64,000 bases of DNA from Paracidovorax wautersii (GCA_009912175.1 WNDQ01000014.1:1-64000), one strand, 5' to 3'; shown: positions 27,449 to 38,192, counted from the stretch's first letter. Program-made: numbers and translations. Notes: generated by a model not told the origin, from the letters alone.

Positions 27449-29242
27449 CTAGTTGCCCGGTCCCTGCTTGCCCACGGGCCGCGCCGGTGGCCGGTTGGGC
27501 GTGGGTTTGAGCAGCGGGGGCTGATGGCTTTGGCCGGCGCGCGCGGCCGTGCGGGCGCGGGCCTGGGGTTGGGGTTCGGGCGCCGGCTCGCGGCGCGGGG
27601 CTGCAGGCGCCGGTGCCGGGGCGGGGCTTGATGAGGCCGACGGGGCGGGCGGGCGCGCTGCGTCGTGATGAGGCTCGTGAGCGGGGCCGCGCGCGCCCAG
27701 GGCCGCGTCCACCCGGAAGACGCTGACGGCCTGCACCAGTTGCGCGGCCTGCTCGCGCATCGACTGCGTGGCGGCCGCCGCCTGTTCGACCAGCGCGGCG
27801 TTCTGCTGCGTGGCCTGCTCCATCTGGCTGACGGCCGTGTTGACCTGGTCGATGCCCAGCGTCTGCTCCTGGCTGGCGGCACTGATCTCGCCGACCAGGT
27901 CGCTGACGCGGCGCACACCCTCGACGATGCCGCCAATGGCCGCGCCGGCCTGCTCGACCAGCCGGTTGCCGGCATTGACCGTCTGCACCGAATGGCCGAT
28001 CAGGTCCTTGATCTCTTTCGCCGCCTGCGCGCTGCGCTGCGCCAGTGTGCGCACCTCGCCGGCCACCACGGCAAAACCCTTGCCCTGTTCGCCCGCGCGC
28101 GCGGCCTCGACGGCGGCGTTGAGCGCCAGGATGTTGGTCTGGAAGGCAATGGAGTCGATCACGCCGATGATGTCGACGATCTTCTGCGACGAGGCGTCGA
28201 TCGCCCCCATGGTCTGCACCACGTCGCCCACCAGCCGCCCGCCCGCCTGCGCCTGTTCGGCCGTCGCCTGCGCGAGCTGGCTGGCCTGGCGCGCGTTGTC
28301 GGCGTTCTGGCGCACGGTGGACGTCAGTTCCTCGATCGAGGCCGCGGTTTCCTGCAGGGCGCTGGCCTGTTCCTCGGTGCGGCTGGACAGGTCGAGGTTG
28401 CCGCTGGCGATCTGCGCCGAGGCCCCGGCGATGGACTCGGAGCCCTGGCGGACTTCACTCACGACATCGCGCAGCCGCTGTGTCATAGTCTGCAGGGCCT
28501 GCAGCAACTGGGCGGCTTCGTCCCGGCCGTCGGGCCGCACGTCATGCGTGAGGTCGCACGCGGCGACCGCCTGCGTGGCCTGCACGGCATGCGACAGCGG
28601 CCGCACGATGCTGCGTGTGAGCCGCCAGGCCAGCAAGGTGCCCACGGCGGCAATCAGCAGGCCGATCAGGCCCAGCGCGAGCCGGCCGTCGGCGGCGCCT
28701 TGCTCGACTTCGCGGCTGATGCTGTCGATGTTGGCGCGCTGCTGATCGCGCAGCGCGCGCAACTGATCGAGGTAGGTACGCGAGGCTGGCAGGAAGTCGC
28801 GGTCGAACAGGGACACGGCCTGGTCGAGCTGGCCCTGGGCCTTGGCCTGCGTGATGGCATCGCGCGCCTGGATGTAGGTCTGGCGCGTGGCGGTCAGCTG
28901 GTCGAACAGCGTTTTTTCCGCGGGTGTGGCAATCAGCTTGGCAAAAGCGCTCTGGCGCTCGGACGACAGCTGGCTGGCGCGCGCGTTTTCCGCCGAGAAC
29001 AGCGCGGTCAGCGCATCGTCGCTGCTGCGGGCCACGGCCGTGGCGCGCTGCACACTGGCGCTGATGACGCCGTACCAGTCACTGGCCAGCCGCTCTTTTT
29101 CCAGCGGCTGCGCCATCATGGCCTGGGTGCGCTGGGCGATCTGGTTGAGCTGGTGGATGCCGCTGGCCAGCATCAGCAGGGAAAAGGCGATGAGCAGGCC
29201 GAAGCCCAGGGCAAGGCGGATGCCGATTCGGTGGTTTTTCAT
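27449..29242 (-). CDS. Methyl-accepting chemotaxis protein
   Basis: A 597-residue chemoreceptor of Tar-like topology. It has a membrane helix at about 9-31, a four-helix-bundle periplasmic sensor (about 35-185, MCP signal 4HB type), a second helix near 190-212, a HAMP domain ([14 protein letters not shown]), and a long cytoplasmic coiled coil. The coiled coil carries the invariant signalling hairpin [20 protein letters not shown]. The C-terminus ends in an 80-residue Pro/Ala/Arg-rich tail and I see no NWETF-type CheR tether. No che genes are nearby, so it is an orphan receptor; its ligand is unknown. Confidence 0.94.
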   Translation of the reverse strand: MKNHRIGIRLALGFGLLIAFSLLMLASGIHQLNQIAQRTQAMMAQPLEKERLASDWYGVISASVQRATAVARSSDDALTALFSAENARASQLSSERQSAFAKLIATPAEKTLFDQLTATRQTYIQARDAITQAKAQGQLDQAVSLFDRDFLPASRTYLDQLRALRDQQRANIDSISREVEQGAADGRLALGLIGLLIAAVGTLLAWRLTRSIVRPLSHAVQATQAVAACDLTHDVRPDGRDEAAQLLQALQTMTQRLRDVVSEVRQGSESIAGASAQIASGNLDLSSRTEEQASALQETAASIEELTSTVRQNADNARQASQLAQATAEQAQAGGRLVGDVVQTMGAIDASSQKIVDIIGVIDSIAFQTNILALNAAVEAARAGEQGKGFAVVAGEVRTLAQRSAQAAKEIKDLIGHSVQTVNAGNRLVEQAGAAIGGIVEGVRRVSDLVGEISAASQEQTLGIDQVNTAVSQMEQATQQNAALVEQAAAATQSMREQAAQLVQAVSVFRVDAALGARGPAHEPHHDAARPPAPSASSSPAPAPAPAAPRREPAPEPQPQARARTAARAGQSHQPPLLKPTPNRPPARPVGKQGPGN

Positions 29243-29360
29243 GAGGAGCGCCTGGCGTTGCAACAAGGCCCGCCAAAGGGCGGGCGAGCCGCTCACCTTA
29301 CTGCCGCACGGGCGTGCGGGAGGCGCCGAAAACAGCGGGCAAAGCGCCGCTATTCCTCGA

Positions 29361-30545
29361 TTACAGCCGGGCCAGCCGCCGGATCGCCTCGTGCAGCGTC
29401 TCATCCTGCTTGGCAAAGCAGAAACGCACGATGCGCTGGTCGAAGCCGTCGCTGTAGAAGGCCGAGGTGGGGATGGCGGCCACGCCGATCTCGGCGGTCA
29501 GCCACAGGCAGAAGTCGGCTTCGGTCTTGTCGCTGACGGCCGAGATGTCGACCGACTGGAAGTAGGTGCCTTCGCAGGGCAGCAGCCTGAGCCGTGTCGC
29601 GGCCAGCCCGGCGCGGAACAGGTCGCGCTTGCGCTGGTAGAAATCCGACAGCCCGAGGTACGGGCCCGCATCGGCCATGTAGCTGGCGATGCCGTGCTGC
29701 ATGGGCGTGTTGACGGTGAACACGTTGAACTGGTGCACCTTGCGGAACTCGGCCATGAGCGCCGCGGGCGCGGCCACGAAGCCGACTTTCCAGCCGGTCA
29801 CGTGGTAGGTCTTGCCAAAGCTCGAAACGATGAAGGTGCGCGCCGCCAGCCCCGGAAATTCGGCCGCGCTGTGGTGGCGGCCATCGTCGAACACCATGTG
29901 CTCGTAGACCTCGTCGGCGATCAGCACGATGTCGGTGGGCGCCAGCAGGGCGTCGAGCTGGCGCATCTCGTCCTCGGTCCAGACCGTGCCGCTGGGGTTG
30001 TGCGGCGTGTTGACGATGAGGGCGCGCGTGCGCGGCGTGATGGCGGCGGCGATGCGGGCAAAGTCGGGCCGGAAGGTGCCGGGCACGAGCGGCACGCCGA
30101 CCACCGTGGCACCGGCCAGCTCGATGTTGGGCGCGTAGCTGTCGTAGCAGGGCTCGAGCACGATCACCTCGTCGCCGGCGCGCACCACGGCCAGCACGGC
30201 GGTCAGGATGCCCTGGGTGGCGCCGGCCGTCACGGTGATGTCGGTGGCCGGGTCGTAGCGGCGCTGGTAGAGCGCCTCGATCTTGGCGGCGATGGCCTGG
30301 CGCAGCGGCAGCGCACCCGGCATGGGCGGATACTGGTTGTGGCCCTCGCGCATGGCCTGGGCCACGGCGTCGGTCAGCGCCGGATCGCAACCGAAATCGG
30401 GGAAGCCCTGGCCGAGGTTGACGGCGTTGTGCTCGGCGGCCAGGGCCGACATCACGCTGAAGATGGTGGTGCCGACGCGCGGCAGCTTGGTCTGCAGGGC
30501 AGGCGTGCGCGGCTGCAGGGTGGAGGCAGAAACGGGGGCGTTCAT
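29361..30545 (-). CDS. PLP aminotransferase (methionine/aromatic type, YbdL-like)
   Basis: A 394-residue class I/II aminotransferase. It shows LGQGFPDF near the N-terminus, the PLP-contact [15 protein letters not shown], and a DEVYEH motif carrying the conserved Asp. The Schiff-base lysine is in [13 protein letters not shown], and a late RFCFAK carries the carboxylate-binding Arg. Sequence and length match the methionine or kynurenine aminotransferase group (E. coli YbdL), which transaminates methionine, aromatic and glutamine substrates. The neighbouring cysB fits a link to sulfur amino-acid metabolism, although orientation gives only 17 bp between them and co-transcription with cysB is possible. 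Confidence 0.9.
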   Translation of the reverse strand: MNAPVSASTLQPRTPALQTKLPRVGTTIFSVMSALAAEHNAVNLGQGFPDFGCDPALTDAVAQAMREGHNQYPPMPGALPLRQAIAAKIEALYQRRYDPATDITVTAGATQGILTAVLAVVRAGDEVIVLEPCYDSYAPNIELAGATVVGVPLVPGTFRPDFARIAAAITPRTRALIVNTPHNPSGTVWTEDEMRQLDALLAPTDIVLIADEVYEHMVFDDGRHHSAAEFPGLAARTFIVSSFGKTYHVTGWKVGFVAAPAALMAEFRKVHQFNVFTVNTPMQHGIASYMADAGPYLGLSDFYQRKRDLFRAGLAATRLRLLPCEGTYFQSVDISAVSDKTEADFCLWLTAEIGVAAIPTSAFYSDGFDQRIVRFCFAKQDETLHEAIRRLARL

Positions 30546-30562
30546 GGTCGCGGATCGGAGGG

Positions 30563-31513
30563 TCAGAGTCGGTAGTTGGTCTCGTCGGTGCCGGTCATGG
30601 CCTTGATGATCAGGTCGCGGCTGAGGCGGTCGCCCAGCAGTTCGGCAAAACGGTAGACGAAGTTGCGCAGGTAGGCGCCGCGCTTGAAGGCCACGCGCGC
30701 CACGTTGTGGCCCAGCAGCGTGCCCAGCGGCTGCACCACCAGGTCGGCGTTGGAGGCGGGGTCTTCGGTCACCGCCATCTCGGCCACGATGCCGATGCCC
30801 AGGCCCAGCCGCACGTAGGTCTTGATCACGTCCGAGTCGATGGCCTCCAGCGCGACGCGCGGTTGCAGTTGTTTGGCCGCGAAGGCCTGATCGATGCGCG
30901 TGCGGCCCGTGAAGGACGGGTGGTAGGTGATGATGGGTTCCTGCGCGATGTCTTCCAGCGACACGTGGCTCTTGCTGGCCAGCGGGTGGTTCTGCGGCAT
31001 GACCAGCACGTGCTGCCATTCGTAGCAGGGCAGGGTGACGAGTTCGGGGTAGTTGTTGAGCGACTCGGTGGCCATGCCGATCTCGGCGACCTCGTCGATC
31101 AGCATCTTGGCGACCTGGTCGGGCGAGCCCTGGTGCAGGCTGACGTTGACCTTGGGGTATTGCTCGCGCAGCCGGGCCACGGGCGTGGGCAATACGTAGC
31201 GCGCCTGCGTGTGGGTGGTGGCGATGGAGAGCGTGCCGCTGTCCTGGGCGCTGTACTGCTCGCCGATGCGCTTGAGGTTGCCGATCTCGCGCATGATCAC
31301 CTCGATGCTGCGCAGCACGTGCTCGCCCGGCTCGGTGATGCGCTTGAGGCGTTTGCCGTGGCGCGCGAAGATCTCCACGCCCAGCTCTTCCTCCAGCTCG
31401 ATGATGGCCTTGGACACGCCGGGTTGCGAGGTGTGCAGGGCCTTGGCCGCTTCCGTGAGGTTGAGGCCGCGCCGCGAGGCCTCCTGGACGAATCGGAATT
31501 GGTGCAGGTTCAT
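30563..31513 (-). CDS. cysB: CysB-type LysR regulator of sulfur assimilation
   Basis: A 316-residue LysR-type regulator. The N-terminal HTH contains ALHTSQPGVSKAIIELEEELG, and the effector half carries the CysB/Cbl signatures TTHTQARYVLP, QGSPDQVAKM and YHPSFTGRTRID. In this family it activates sulfate assimilation genes with N-acetylserine as inducer. A perfect 7-bp inverted repeat lies just upstream of the start and suggests autoregulation. The neighbouring short CbiX gene could serve siroheme synthesis for sulfite reductase, consistent with the regulon. Start ATG at 31513. Confidence 0.95.
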   Translation of the reverse strand: MNLHQFRFVQEASRRGLNLTEAAKALHTSQPGVSKAIIELEEELGVEIFARHGKRLKRITEPGEHVLRSIEVIMREIGNLKRIGEQYSAQDSGTLSIATTHTQARYVLPTPVARLREQYPKVNVSLHQGSPDQVAKMLIDEVAEIGMATESLNNYPELVTLPCYEWQHVLVMPQNHPLASKSHVSLEDIAQEPIITYHPSFTGRTRIDQAFAAKQLQPRVALEAIDSDVIKTYVRLGLGIGIVAEMAVTEDPASNADLVVQPLGTLLGHNVARVAFKRGAYLRNFVYRFAELLGDRLSRDLIIKAMTGTDETNYRL

Positions 31514-31534
31514 GGATTTATACGAAATAACCGC

Positions 31535-31552
31535 TAATGGATCTTTCCATTA
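31535..31552. promoter_or_regulatory. Perfect inverted repeat upstream of cysB
   Basis: TAATGGA (31535-31541) and TCCATTA (31546-31552) flank a TCTT spacer 22 bp upstream of the cysB ATG. The position suits a LysR autoregulatory operator; binding by CysB is inferred. Confidence 0.55.
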
Positions 31553-31619
31553 TGCAACGGATATCTAAGAACCCGCGGTTATGAGCCCTCGCAAGCCAGG
31601 GCGAGTGGGGGCGCCCGGC

Positions 31620-31994
31620 TCAGGTGCCGCCGACAGCCCACTGTGCGATCGCCTCGACCATGGCGGGGTCTTCGCCCAGGGCGGTGCGCAATTCGAAGCG
31701 CACCTGCGGGTGGGCGCGCTGCTGCTGGGCGACCAGTTCGGGAAGGTCTTCGCGGGCATGCCGGCCGCGGCCCAGGAACATGGGCAGGATGGCGACGTCG
31801 CGCGCGCCCTGGGCGACGGCGTGCGCGCAGGCCGTGGCCAGGTCGGGCTGCATCAGTTCCAGGTAGGCGCAGGCGACCGGCACGCCGGGCCGCAGCGCAC
31901 GGGTGCGCGCCGCCACGGCTTCCATGGGTTCGGCCCAGCGCGCATCGCGCGAGCCATGGCCGAAGAGGATGAGGGCGGGTGCGCTGTCGGGCAT
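31620..31994 (-). CDS. cbiX: Short CbiX/SirB-type chelatase
   Basis: A 124-residue single-domain chelatase of the CbiX-short family, which inserts Co2+ or Fe2+ into sirohydrochlorin for siroheme or cobalamin. It begins with the class signature LILFGHGSRDARW (catalytic His13) and has AILPMFLGRGRHARED containing the second conserved His. Short CbiX proteins act as homodimers. The gene is next to cysB and downstream of lptG by 26 bp, so it may be read from the lptF-lptG transcript. A role in siroheme for sulfite reductase is likely but not certain. Confidence 0.85.
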   Translation of the reverse strand: MPDSAPALILFGHGSRDARWAEPMEAVAARTRALRPGVPVACAYLELMQPDLATACAHAVAQGARDVAILPMFLGRGRHAREDLPELVAQQQRAHPQVRFELRTALGEDPAMVEAIAQWAVGGT

Positions 31995-32020
31995 GGTCGG
32001 GGTCCGCGCCTTGGGGCGGG

Positions 32021-33121
32021 TCAGCGTTTGAGCACCAGCCAGCCGAACGCCCCGAGCGAGAGCAGGCTGTAGAGAATGCCCGGCGCGGCCGCGGCAATCC
32101 AGGGCGACCAGTCGCGCAGGTTGCCGATGTAGCCGAAGACGTTGTTGAGCAGGAAGAAGCTGATGCCGATCAGCACGCCGACGAACACATAGCCGGCCAT
32201 GTTGCCCGAGCGGAAATGCAGGTAGGCGAAGGGCAGGGCCAGCACCACCATCACCAGGCAGCTCAGCGGAAAGAACACCTTCTTCCAAAACTCGATGGCG
32301 TAGCGCTGCGAGCTTTGCTCGTTGGCTTCGAGATGCTGGATGTACTGGAACAGCGCCAGAGTGCTCATGCGGTCGGGCTTGAGGATGGCGGCCGAGACCA
32401 TCTCGGCGGAAATCTCGGTCGGCCAGGTGTAGCTGGGCAACTGCTGGCGCTCGACCTGCACCGCATTGGCGCTGGGCGGCGGGAAGTTGTTGCGCGACAC
32501 GCCTTCGAGCGCCCAGCCATGCGGCGCGAAGCGGCCGCTGGCCGCCTCGGTCAGCGACGACAGGTAGCCCTGCTCGTCGAAGGCGTAGATGCGGATGTTG
32601 CGCATGCTGTTGTCGGGGGCGAGCGCGCCGACGTTGACCGAGTAGCGGTGTTTGCCCTGGGCCTCGCGCAGCCAGGCGCCGGTCTGCCCGACCGAGATGT
32701 CGCCTTGGGACGCGGCCTTGAGCAACTGGGCCGCCCGGTCGGAGAACGGCGAAACGTAGTCGCCCAGCGAGAAGGTCAGCACGACGAAGCCCAGCCCCAT
32801 TGCCAGCAGCGTGCGCAGCGCGCGCCACGGCCCCAGCCCACTGGTGCGCAGGATGGTGAATTCCGAGCTTTGGGCAAAACGCGCCATCACGAAGATCGTG
32901 CCCAGCAGCACGGCGATCGGCAGCAGCTCGTAGAGGTGGCCGGGTACCTGAAGCGTCACGTAGATCAGCGCATCGCTGACCCGGTAGGGGATCACGCCGC
33001 GGCCCACGTCCTGCAGCTCGTCGACCAGGTCGAAAAAGTAGAACAGCGCCAGAAAGCCGATGGTGACCAGCAGCACGGCTTGCAGCACTTCCTTGTAGAT
33101 CAGGCGCCGGATCGTCTTCAT
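32021..33121 (-). CDS. lptG: LPS export ABC transporter permease LptG
   Basis: A 366-residue inner-membrane permease of the LptB2FG machine that extracts lipopolysaccharide from the inner membrane and passes it to LptC/LptA. Three membrane helices lie before residue 110 and three after about 270, with a beta-jellyroll periplasmic domain between them (family order). It starts [12 protein letters not shown], typical of LptG, and its ATG overlaps the lptF stop by 4 bp, so the two are translationally coupled. Confidence 0.95.
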   Translation of the reverse strand: MKTIRRLIYKEVLQAVLLVTIGFLALFYFFDLVDELQDVGRGVIPYRVSDALIYVTLQVPGHLYELLPIAVLLGTIFVMARFAQSSEFTILRTSGLGPWRALRTLLAMGLGFVVLTFSLGDYVSPFSDRAAQLLKAASQGDISVGQTGAWLREAQGKHRYSVNVGALAPDNSMRNIRIYAFDEQGYLSSLTEAASGRFAPHGWALEGVSRNNFPPPSANAVQVERQQLPSYTWPTEISAEMVSAAILKPDRMSTLALFQYIQHLEANEQSSQRYAIEFWKKVFFPLSCLVMVVLALPFAYLHFRSGNMAGYVFVGVLIGISFFLLNNVFGYIGNLRDWSPWIAAAAPGILYSLLSLGAFGWLVLKR

Positions 33122-34251
33122 GCGGCACCTCCCTGGGCGGCGGCGCGGCGCGCACCGGGCAGCAGGTCCTTCCAGGACCAGTTGAATTCACGCTTGTAGA
33201 GCCAGCCCAGCGAGAAAGCCAGCATGCCGCCATGCAGCACGACCAGCCACGGCACGAGGCCGATGCGGCCGGAGTCGATCCAGCTCTGGCCGACGGTGAT
33301 CAGGTTGTAGTACACGACAAAGGCCAGCAAGGCGAAGATGGTGTTGAGACTGCGCCCGGCACGCGGGTTGATGCGCGTGGACGCCAGCGCGATGAGCAGG
33401 AAGTTGAAGCCCGCGAACGCCAGGCCCAGCCGCCACGACAGCTCCGCATGGCCCTTGCGGTCGCCGTTCTCGATCAGGTCGAGCGTGCTGCGCGTGCGCA
33501 CGGGTCTGTCCTCGGCGGCGTTGGCCAGGGGCGCCTGGCTCACCAGGATGTTGTAGCGGTCGAAGTCGGCGATGCGCAGCGCCACGCCCTTGTTGGCGGC
33601 GGGGTCCTGCCAGTTCTCGAGGTTGCGGCCGTGCTCGAGCACCAGCACGCGGTCGTTGCCCTGGGTTTCGAGATGGCCGCGCTGGGCCGAGGTCACGGTG
33701 AGTTTGCCGTCCCTGAAGGTGGAGACGAAGACGTTGTAACCCGTCTTGCTGTCAGGCGCGTCCTTGTCGATGAACAGCACCCGGCTGCCGTTCGAGGCCT
33801 CCTGGAACTGGCCGGGCGCGACGCGGTCGATGTCGCCGCGCTGCTCGTAGTTGGCGCGCATGTCGTCGATCTGCTGGTTGGCCCAGGGCCAGATCACCAG
33901 CGCCAGCGCCAGGATGGCGGCCAGGATGGGCCAGGCGAAACGGAAGATGGGCGCCACGAAGCTGCGCAGGCCCCGGCCGCTGGAGAACCACACCACCATC
34001 TCGCTGTCGTGGTACATGCGCGAGAGCACGCCCACCACGGCCACGAACAGGCTGAGCGTGAGGATGGTCGACATGTGCCCGAGCACGGTGTAGCCCATCA
34101 CCATCATCACGTCGGCGGGGCTGACCGAGCCCCGCGCGGCCAGGCGCAGACTGCGGATCAGCATCATGCTGATGACGATGGACACCAGCACGACGAAGGT
34201 CGCGCCGAAGGTCCGCGCCAGTTCTTTGCGTATGGAAGAATGGAATAACAT
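33118..34251 (-). CDS. lptF: LPS export ABC transporter permease LptF
   Basis: A 377-residue partner permease of LptG with the same 3+3 membrane layout and periplasmic beta domain. It begins [19 protein letters not shown], characteristic of LptF. The pair LptF/LptG transports LPS with LptB ATPase encoded elsewhere. It is divergent from pepA, the usual arrangement, with an 88-bp promoter gap. The ATG at 34251 is used because a longer in-frame stretch would run into the pepA promoter and coding sequence. Confidence 0.95.
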   Translation of the reverse strand: MLFHSSIRKELARTFGATFVVLVSIVISMMLIRSLRLAARGSVSPADVMMVMGYTVLGHMSTILTLSLFVAVVGVLSRMYHDSEMVVWFSSGRGLRSFVAPIFRFAWPILAAILALALVIWPWANQQIDDMRANYEQRGDIDRVAPGQFQEASNGSRVLFIDKDAPDSKTGYNVFVSTFRDGKLTVTSAQRGHLETQGNDRVLVLEHGRNLENWQDPAANKGVALRIADFDRYNILVSQAPLANAAEDRPVRTRSTLDLIENGDRKGHAELSWRLGLAFAGFNFLLIALASTRINPRAGRSLNTIFALLAFVVYYNLITVGQSWIDSGRIGLVPWLVVLHGGMLAFSLGWLYKREFNWSWKDLLPGARRAAAQGGAA

Positions 34252-34339
34252 TGAAAAAATTATGGCCCGAAGCCATGCCGCCGCCTCGCGTTTTGTTGCG
34301 TGTGCCCAGCGGGCGGCTTCAAGAAGGAAAACGCCGATT

Positions 34340-35875
34340 ATGGACTTTGCGCTCAAGACCGCCGATCTCGCCGCGGCCGCCCATGAAAAGACCGATGCTT
34401 TGGTCGTGCTCGTGCCCGAAGGTTTCAAACCCAAGGGCAAGGAAGGCCTGGCCGGCCTGATCGCCCAGGCCCAGGCCGCGGGCGATTTCGAGGGCAAGGC
34501 CGGCCAGTCGCTGCATCTGTATGGCGCCGCGGGCATTGCCGCGCGCCGGCTGGTGTTCGCGGGGGTGGGTGACGGCAGCGCGCGGGCCGCGGCTGCCGCC
34601 GTTCGCGCCGCACTGGCGGCGTTCAAGGACGCGCCGGTGAGCCGGGCAGCCATTGCGCTGGCAGCGCCGCTGGCGGCCAGCGACGACGACTGGGTGCGCA
34701 CCGTGGTCCAGGCTGCGGCCGACGCCGCCTATGTCTACACCTTCACCAAACCCAAGGCGCGCGCGCGGCGACTCGCGCGCGTGACGCTGCTCACACCCAC
34801 GACGGGCGGCAAGCAGGGCCTGGCGCAGGGCCAGGCTCTGGCGCTGGGTGTCGAGCTGGCGCGCGAATGGGGCAATCGTCCCGGCAACCACGCCACGCCC
34901 ACGCTGTTGGCGGGTGCCGCACGCGCGCTGGCCAAGCTGCCCAAGGTCCAGGTCGAGGTGCTGGGCCCGAAGGAAGTGGCGGCACTGGACATGGGCTCCT
35001 TCATCGCCGTGGCCAAGGGCTCGTCCGAGCCGCTGCGTTTCATCGTGCTGCGCTACAACGGCGCGGCCAAGTCGGTGGCGCCGCACGTGCTGGTGGGCAA
35101 GGGCATCACCTTCGACACGGGCGGCATCTCCATCAAGCCGGCCGGCGAAATGGACGAGATGAAGTTCGACATGTGCGGCGCCGCCAGCGTGCTGGGCACT
35201 TTCCGCGCGCTGGCCGAGTACAAGCCGGCGATCAACGTGGTCGGGCTGATCCCTTCCTGCGAGAACATGCCCGACGGCAGCGCCGTCAAGCCGGGTGACG
35301 TCGTCACCAGCCTGAGCGGCCAGACCATCGAGATCCTCAACACCGACGCCGAAGGCCGCCTGGTGCTGTGCGACGCGCTGACCTACGCCGAGCGTTTCAA
35401 GCCGCAGAGCGTGGTCGACATTGCCACGCTCACGGGCGCCTGCGTGATCGCGCTGGGCCATCACCGCAGCGGCCTGTTCAGCCCCGACGAGCAGCTGGCC
35501 ACCGATCTGCTGGCCGCGGGCGAGCAGGCCGGCGACCTGGCCTGGCGCCTGCCGCTGGACGACGATTACGCCGACGCGCTCAAGACCCATTTCGCCGATG
35601 TCGCCAACGTGGGCGGGCGCGCCGGTGGCTCCGTCACGGCGGCCAAGTTCCTGCAGCGTTTTGCGTCGGCCTATCGCTGGGCGCATCTGGACATTGCCGG
35701 CACGGCGTGGAAGAGCGGCGCGGCCAAGGGCGCCACCGGCCGTCCCGTGGGCCTGCTGTTCCAGTACCTGCTCAACCAGGTCCAGAACACCCAGGCGCCC
35801 GGTCGTGGCGCGCGCGCTGGCAAGCCGCCAGCCCGCCGTGCCGCTGCGCGCCGCACGGCCCCGGCAGCCGAATGA
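34340..35875 (+). CDS. pepA: Leucyl aminopeptidase (cytosol aminopeptidase)
   Basis: A 511-residue M17 aminopeptidase hexamer subunit. Hallmarks are the catalytic-domain motif [10 protein letters not shown], the signature NTDAEGRL with metal ligands and MCGAASV upstream. It removes N-terminal residues from peptides, and in many bacteria PepA is also a DNA-binding protein. The C-terminus has a basic Arg/Ala tail (about 25 residues) longer than in E. coli PepA (503). The gene is divergent from lptF and overlaps holC by 4 bp. An AAGAAGGAAA site precedes the ATG at 34340. Confidence 0.95.
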   Translation: MDFALKTADLAAAAHEKTDALVVLVPEGFKPKGKEGLAGLIAQAQAAGDFEGKAGQSLHLYGAAGIAARRLVFAGVGDGSARAAAAAVRAALAAFKDAPVSRAAIALAAPLAASDDDWVRTVVQAAADAAYVYTFTKPKARARRLARVTLLTPTTGGKQGLAQGQALALGVELAREWGNRPGNHATPTLLAGAARALAKLPKVQVEVLGPKEVAALDMGSFIAVAKGSSEPLRFIVLRYNGAAKSVAPHVLVGKGITFDTGGISIKPAGEMDEMKFDMCGAASVLGTFRALAEYKPAINVVGLIPSCENMPDGSAVKPGDVVTSLSGQTIEILNTDAEGRLVLCDALTYAERFKPQSVVDIATLTGACVIALGHHRSGLFSPDEQLATDLLAAGEQAGDLAWRLPLDDDYADALKTHFADVANVGGRAGGSVTAAKFLQRFASAYRWAHLDIAGTAWKSGAAKGATGRPVGLLFQYLLNQVQNTQAPGRGARAGKPPARRAAARRTAPAAE

Positions 35876-36312
35876 CCCGCATCGATTTCCACTCCAACGT
35901 CACCGATCCCTGCCAGTACGCCTGCCGGCTGCTGCGCAAGGCCAGCAGCCAGGGCGCGCGCGTGCTGGTGACGGTCGACGCGCCCCTGCTGGCGCCGCTG
36001 GACCAGGCCTTGTGGGCGCTGGGCGACACCGAGTTCGTGCCCCATTGCCGCAGCAGCGACGACCCGGACATGCTGGCCGCCAGCCCCATCGTGCTGCACG
36101 ACGCCGCGGGTGGCGCGCTGCCCGCGATCGAGGTGGCCGTGCTGGTCAACCTCAGCCGCCAGCTGCCGCAGGGTTTCGAGCGGTTCGAGCGCCTCATCGA
36201 AATCCTGCCCACGCCCGAGCATGACGCCGAAGGCGTCGCACTGGCGCGCCAGCGCTGGAAACATTACAAGGACCGCGGCTACGCGCTGAAGAATCACGTG
36301 GCGGGCGGCTAA
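35872..36312 (+). CDS. holC: DNA polymerase III chi subunit
   Basis: A 146-residue HolC protein that links the clamp-loader psi subunit with SSB. It shows the typical IDFHSN start, a [16 protein letters not shown] helix region, the FVPHCRS loop and a C-terminal [14 protein letters not shown]. The ATG overlaps the pepA stop (ATGA), the conserved pepA-holC arrangement. A normal-length, intact gene. Confidence 0.93.
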   Translation: MTRIDFHSNVTDPCQYACRLLRKASSQGARVLVTVDAPLLAPLDQALWALGDTEFVPHCRSSDDPDMLAASPIVLHDAAGGALPAIEVAVLVNLSRQLPQGFERFERLIEILPTPEHDAEGVALARQRWKHYKDRGYALKNHVAGG

Positions 36313-36726
36313 ATTGGGTGTGGCCCACGGCGCACCAGATTGGCGAGGCCCTCGAACACGTGGTGCACCACGCACGCATGTGGTGACCGTGCCGTGCTTG
36401 CGGCAATGCCGCGTCACCGGCGCGCGCACTTGCGCCTTTCGTGAAGGTCATAGCGCGTACGCGCCCAGCGGCGCGGTGCCTGAGCCTGTCGACCGATGAT
36501 CATCGCCGGTCCTGGCCGCGACAGAAAGGGGCTTCACGCCTGGGGTAAACCTGCAATCTGCGGTGCACCAAATGGGGCAAACTGAGGCCGGCCGAATGGT
36601 GTGCATGTGGCGCAGAACTTGCGTCCAGTGCTCTCGCCGAGTTCCACCTGAACGAAGCCTGGCGTGGTGCCAGGCAGTGAAATGCTTTCGGATGTTCAAT
36701 AAACCCTGAGGTTTTGGAGGCTGAAT
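36313..36726. other. Intergenic leader region before the branched-chain binding protein
   Basis: This 414-bp stretch carries no convincing gene. It contains a 14-bp perfect palindrome and a second related GGTGCACCA element, and ends with a strong TTTTGGAGG site before the next ATG. Confidence 0.5.
36359..36372. promoter_or_regulatory. Perfect palindrome CGTGGTGCACCACG
   Basis: A self-complementary 14-mer 355 bp upstream of the binding-protein ATG. A related GGTGCACCAAATGG lies near 36570. Both resemble NtrC-type TGCACC/GGTGCA half-sites; the identity of any bound protein is unknown. Confidence 0.35.
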
Positions 36727-37926
36727 ATGCAATGGAAGTTGACAGTCGTCGTGGTGGCCGCAGCGCTGGCTGCAGCGGCGTGTGGCAAGAAGGAAGAGAC
36801 GCCTGCTGCAACGACGAGCAGCGCCGCACCTGCCCCCGCGGCAGCGCCCGCGGCCAGCGGCGGTGATCTGGTGGTCCGCATCGGCCACGTTGCCCCCATC
36901 TCCGGCCCCCAGGCCCACTACGGCAAGGACAACGAGAATGGCGCGCGCCTGGCCATCGAGGACCTGAACAAGCAGGGCATCACCATCGGCGGCAAGACGG
37001 TCAAGTGGGAACTGGCGGCCGAGGATGACGGAGCCGATCCCAAGCAGGGCACCGCCGTCGCGCAGAAGCTGTGCGACGCCAAGGTCGCGGGTGTCGTGGG
37101 CCACCTCAACTCGGGCACCACCATCCCGGCCTCCAAGATCTACAACGACTGCGGCATTCCGCACGTGACGGGTGCGGCGACCAACCCGGACCTCACCAAG
37201 CCTGGCTACGACACCACCTATCGCATCATCGCCAACGACAACGCGCTGGGCGCGGCGCTGGGCAACTATGCGGTCAAGACGCTGGGCTTGAAGTCCGTGG
37301 CCGTGATCGACGACCGCACGGCCTATGGCCAGGGCGTGGCTGACATCTTCAGGAAGACCGCCGAGGCCGATGGCGCCAAGGTCGTGGACCAGCAGTTCAC
37401 GACCGACAAGTCCGTCGACTTCATGGCCATCCTGACGGCCATCAAGGCCAAGAACCCCGACGCCATCTTCTTCGGCGGCATGGACTCCCAGGCAGGCCCG
37501 ATGCTGCGCCAACTTGCCCAACTGGGCATGACCAAGGTCAAGTACTTCGGCGGCGACGGCATCTGCACCACCAAGATTGCCGACCTGTCGTCCAAGTCCG
37601 CCACGCTGGGCAATGTCATCTGTGCCGAAGGCGGTGCCTCGCTGGCCAAGATGCCGGGCGGCGTGGAATGGCGCAAGCGCTACGACGAGCGTTTCCCGGG
37701 CCAGTTCCAGGTCTATAGCCCCTACACCTATGACGCGACCATGCTGCTGGCCGACGCCATGAAGCGTGCGGACTCGATCGATCCCAAGGTCTACATTCCC
37801 AAGCTCAAGGAATCGAATTACCAGGGTGTGACCACGACCATCAAGTTCCAGCCCAACGGCGAACTGGTCGATGCGCCCTACACGCTCTACACCTACAAGG
37901 ATGGCGTGAAGACCGTGGTCGAGTAA
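36727..37926 (+). CDS. Branched-chain amino acid ABC transporter binding lipoprotein (LivJ/LivK type)
   Basis: A 399-residue periplasmic binding protein of the LivJ/K superfamily with a lipobox-type signal (AAAAC, Cys19) followed by an Ala/Pro linker. The mature part has IGHVAPISGPQAHYGKDNENG and the VIDDRTAYGQG hinge region of type I binding folds. No LivH/M/G/F genes are adjacent, so it is an orphan and must serve a transporter elsewhere. Ligands in this family include leucine and, in many beta-proteobacteria, other acids. It is followed by a strong terminator. Confidence 0.9.
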   Translation: MQWKLTVVVVAAALAAAACGKKEETPAATTSSAAPAPAAAPAASGGDLVVRIGHVAPISGPQAHYGKDNENGARLAIEDLNKQGITIGGKTVKWELAAEDDGADPKQGTAVAQKLCDAKVAGVVGHLNSGTTIPASKIYNDCGIPHVTGAATNPDLTKPGYDTTYRIIANDNALGAALGNYAVKTLGLKSVAVIDDRTAYGQGVADIFRKTAEADGAKVVDQQFTTDKSVDFMAILTAIKAKNPDAIFFGGMDSQAGPMLRQLAQLGMTKVKYFGGDGICTTKIADLSSKSATLGNVICAEGGASLAKMPGGVEWRKRYDERFPGQFQVYSPYTYDATMLLADAMKRADSIDPKVYIPKLKESNYQGVTTTIKFQPNGELVDAPYTLYTYKDGVKTVVE

Positions 37927-38000
37927 GTAAGCAAGCCTTGCCCGGCTTGGGCGGCGTGGTCCTGCGTCAGGGCCGCCGCCGACCCGCCGTCGAGCACCAG

Positions 38001-38036
38001 AGCCCGGAATGCCTTATTGGCATCCCGGGCTTTTTT
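38001..38036 (+). terminator. Rho-independent terminator after the binding protein gene
   Basis: The arms AGCCCGG-AATGCC and GGCAT-CCCGGGCT around a TTATT loop are followed by TTTTTT, 75 bp after the stop. Confidence 0.9.
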
Positions 38037-38192
38037 GTGGCCGTGGTCATGGCGGTGGTGATCCAGGCCGGTTGGGTTATATGAAAAACGACGATAAATT
38101 TAAGAGGAAAGAGTATTTCTTTATAAGAAAGGACAGGGCCACAATCGTCTGTCTGTCTTCCATTCCCACCCAACAGTCACAGGAGAACATCC

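Noticed and set aside
36640-36700. Sigma-54 promoter before the LivK-type gene
   Set aside because: GG and GC elements are present but the spacing is off by one base in each candidate.
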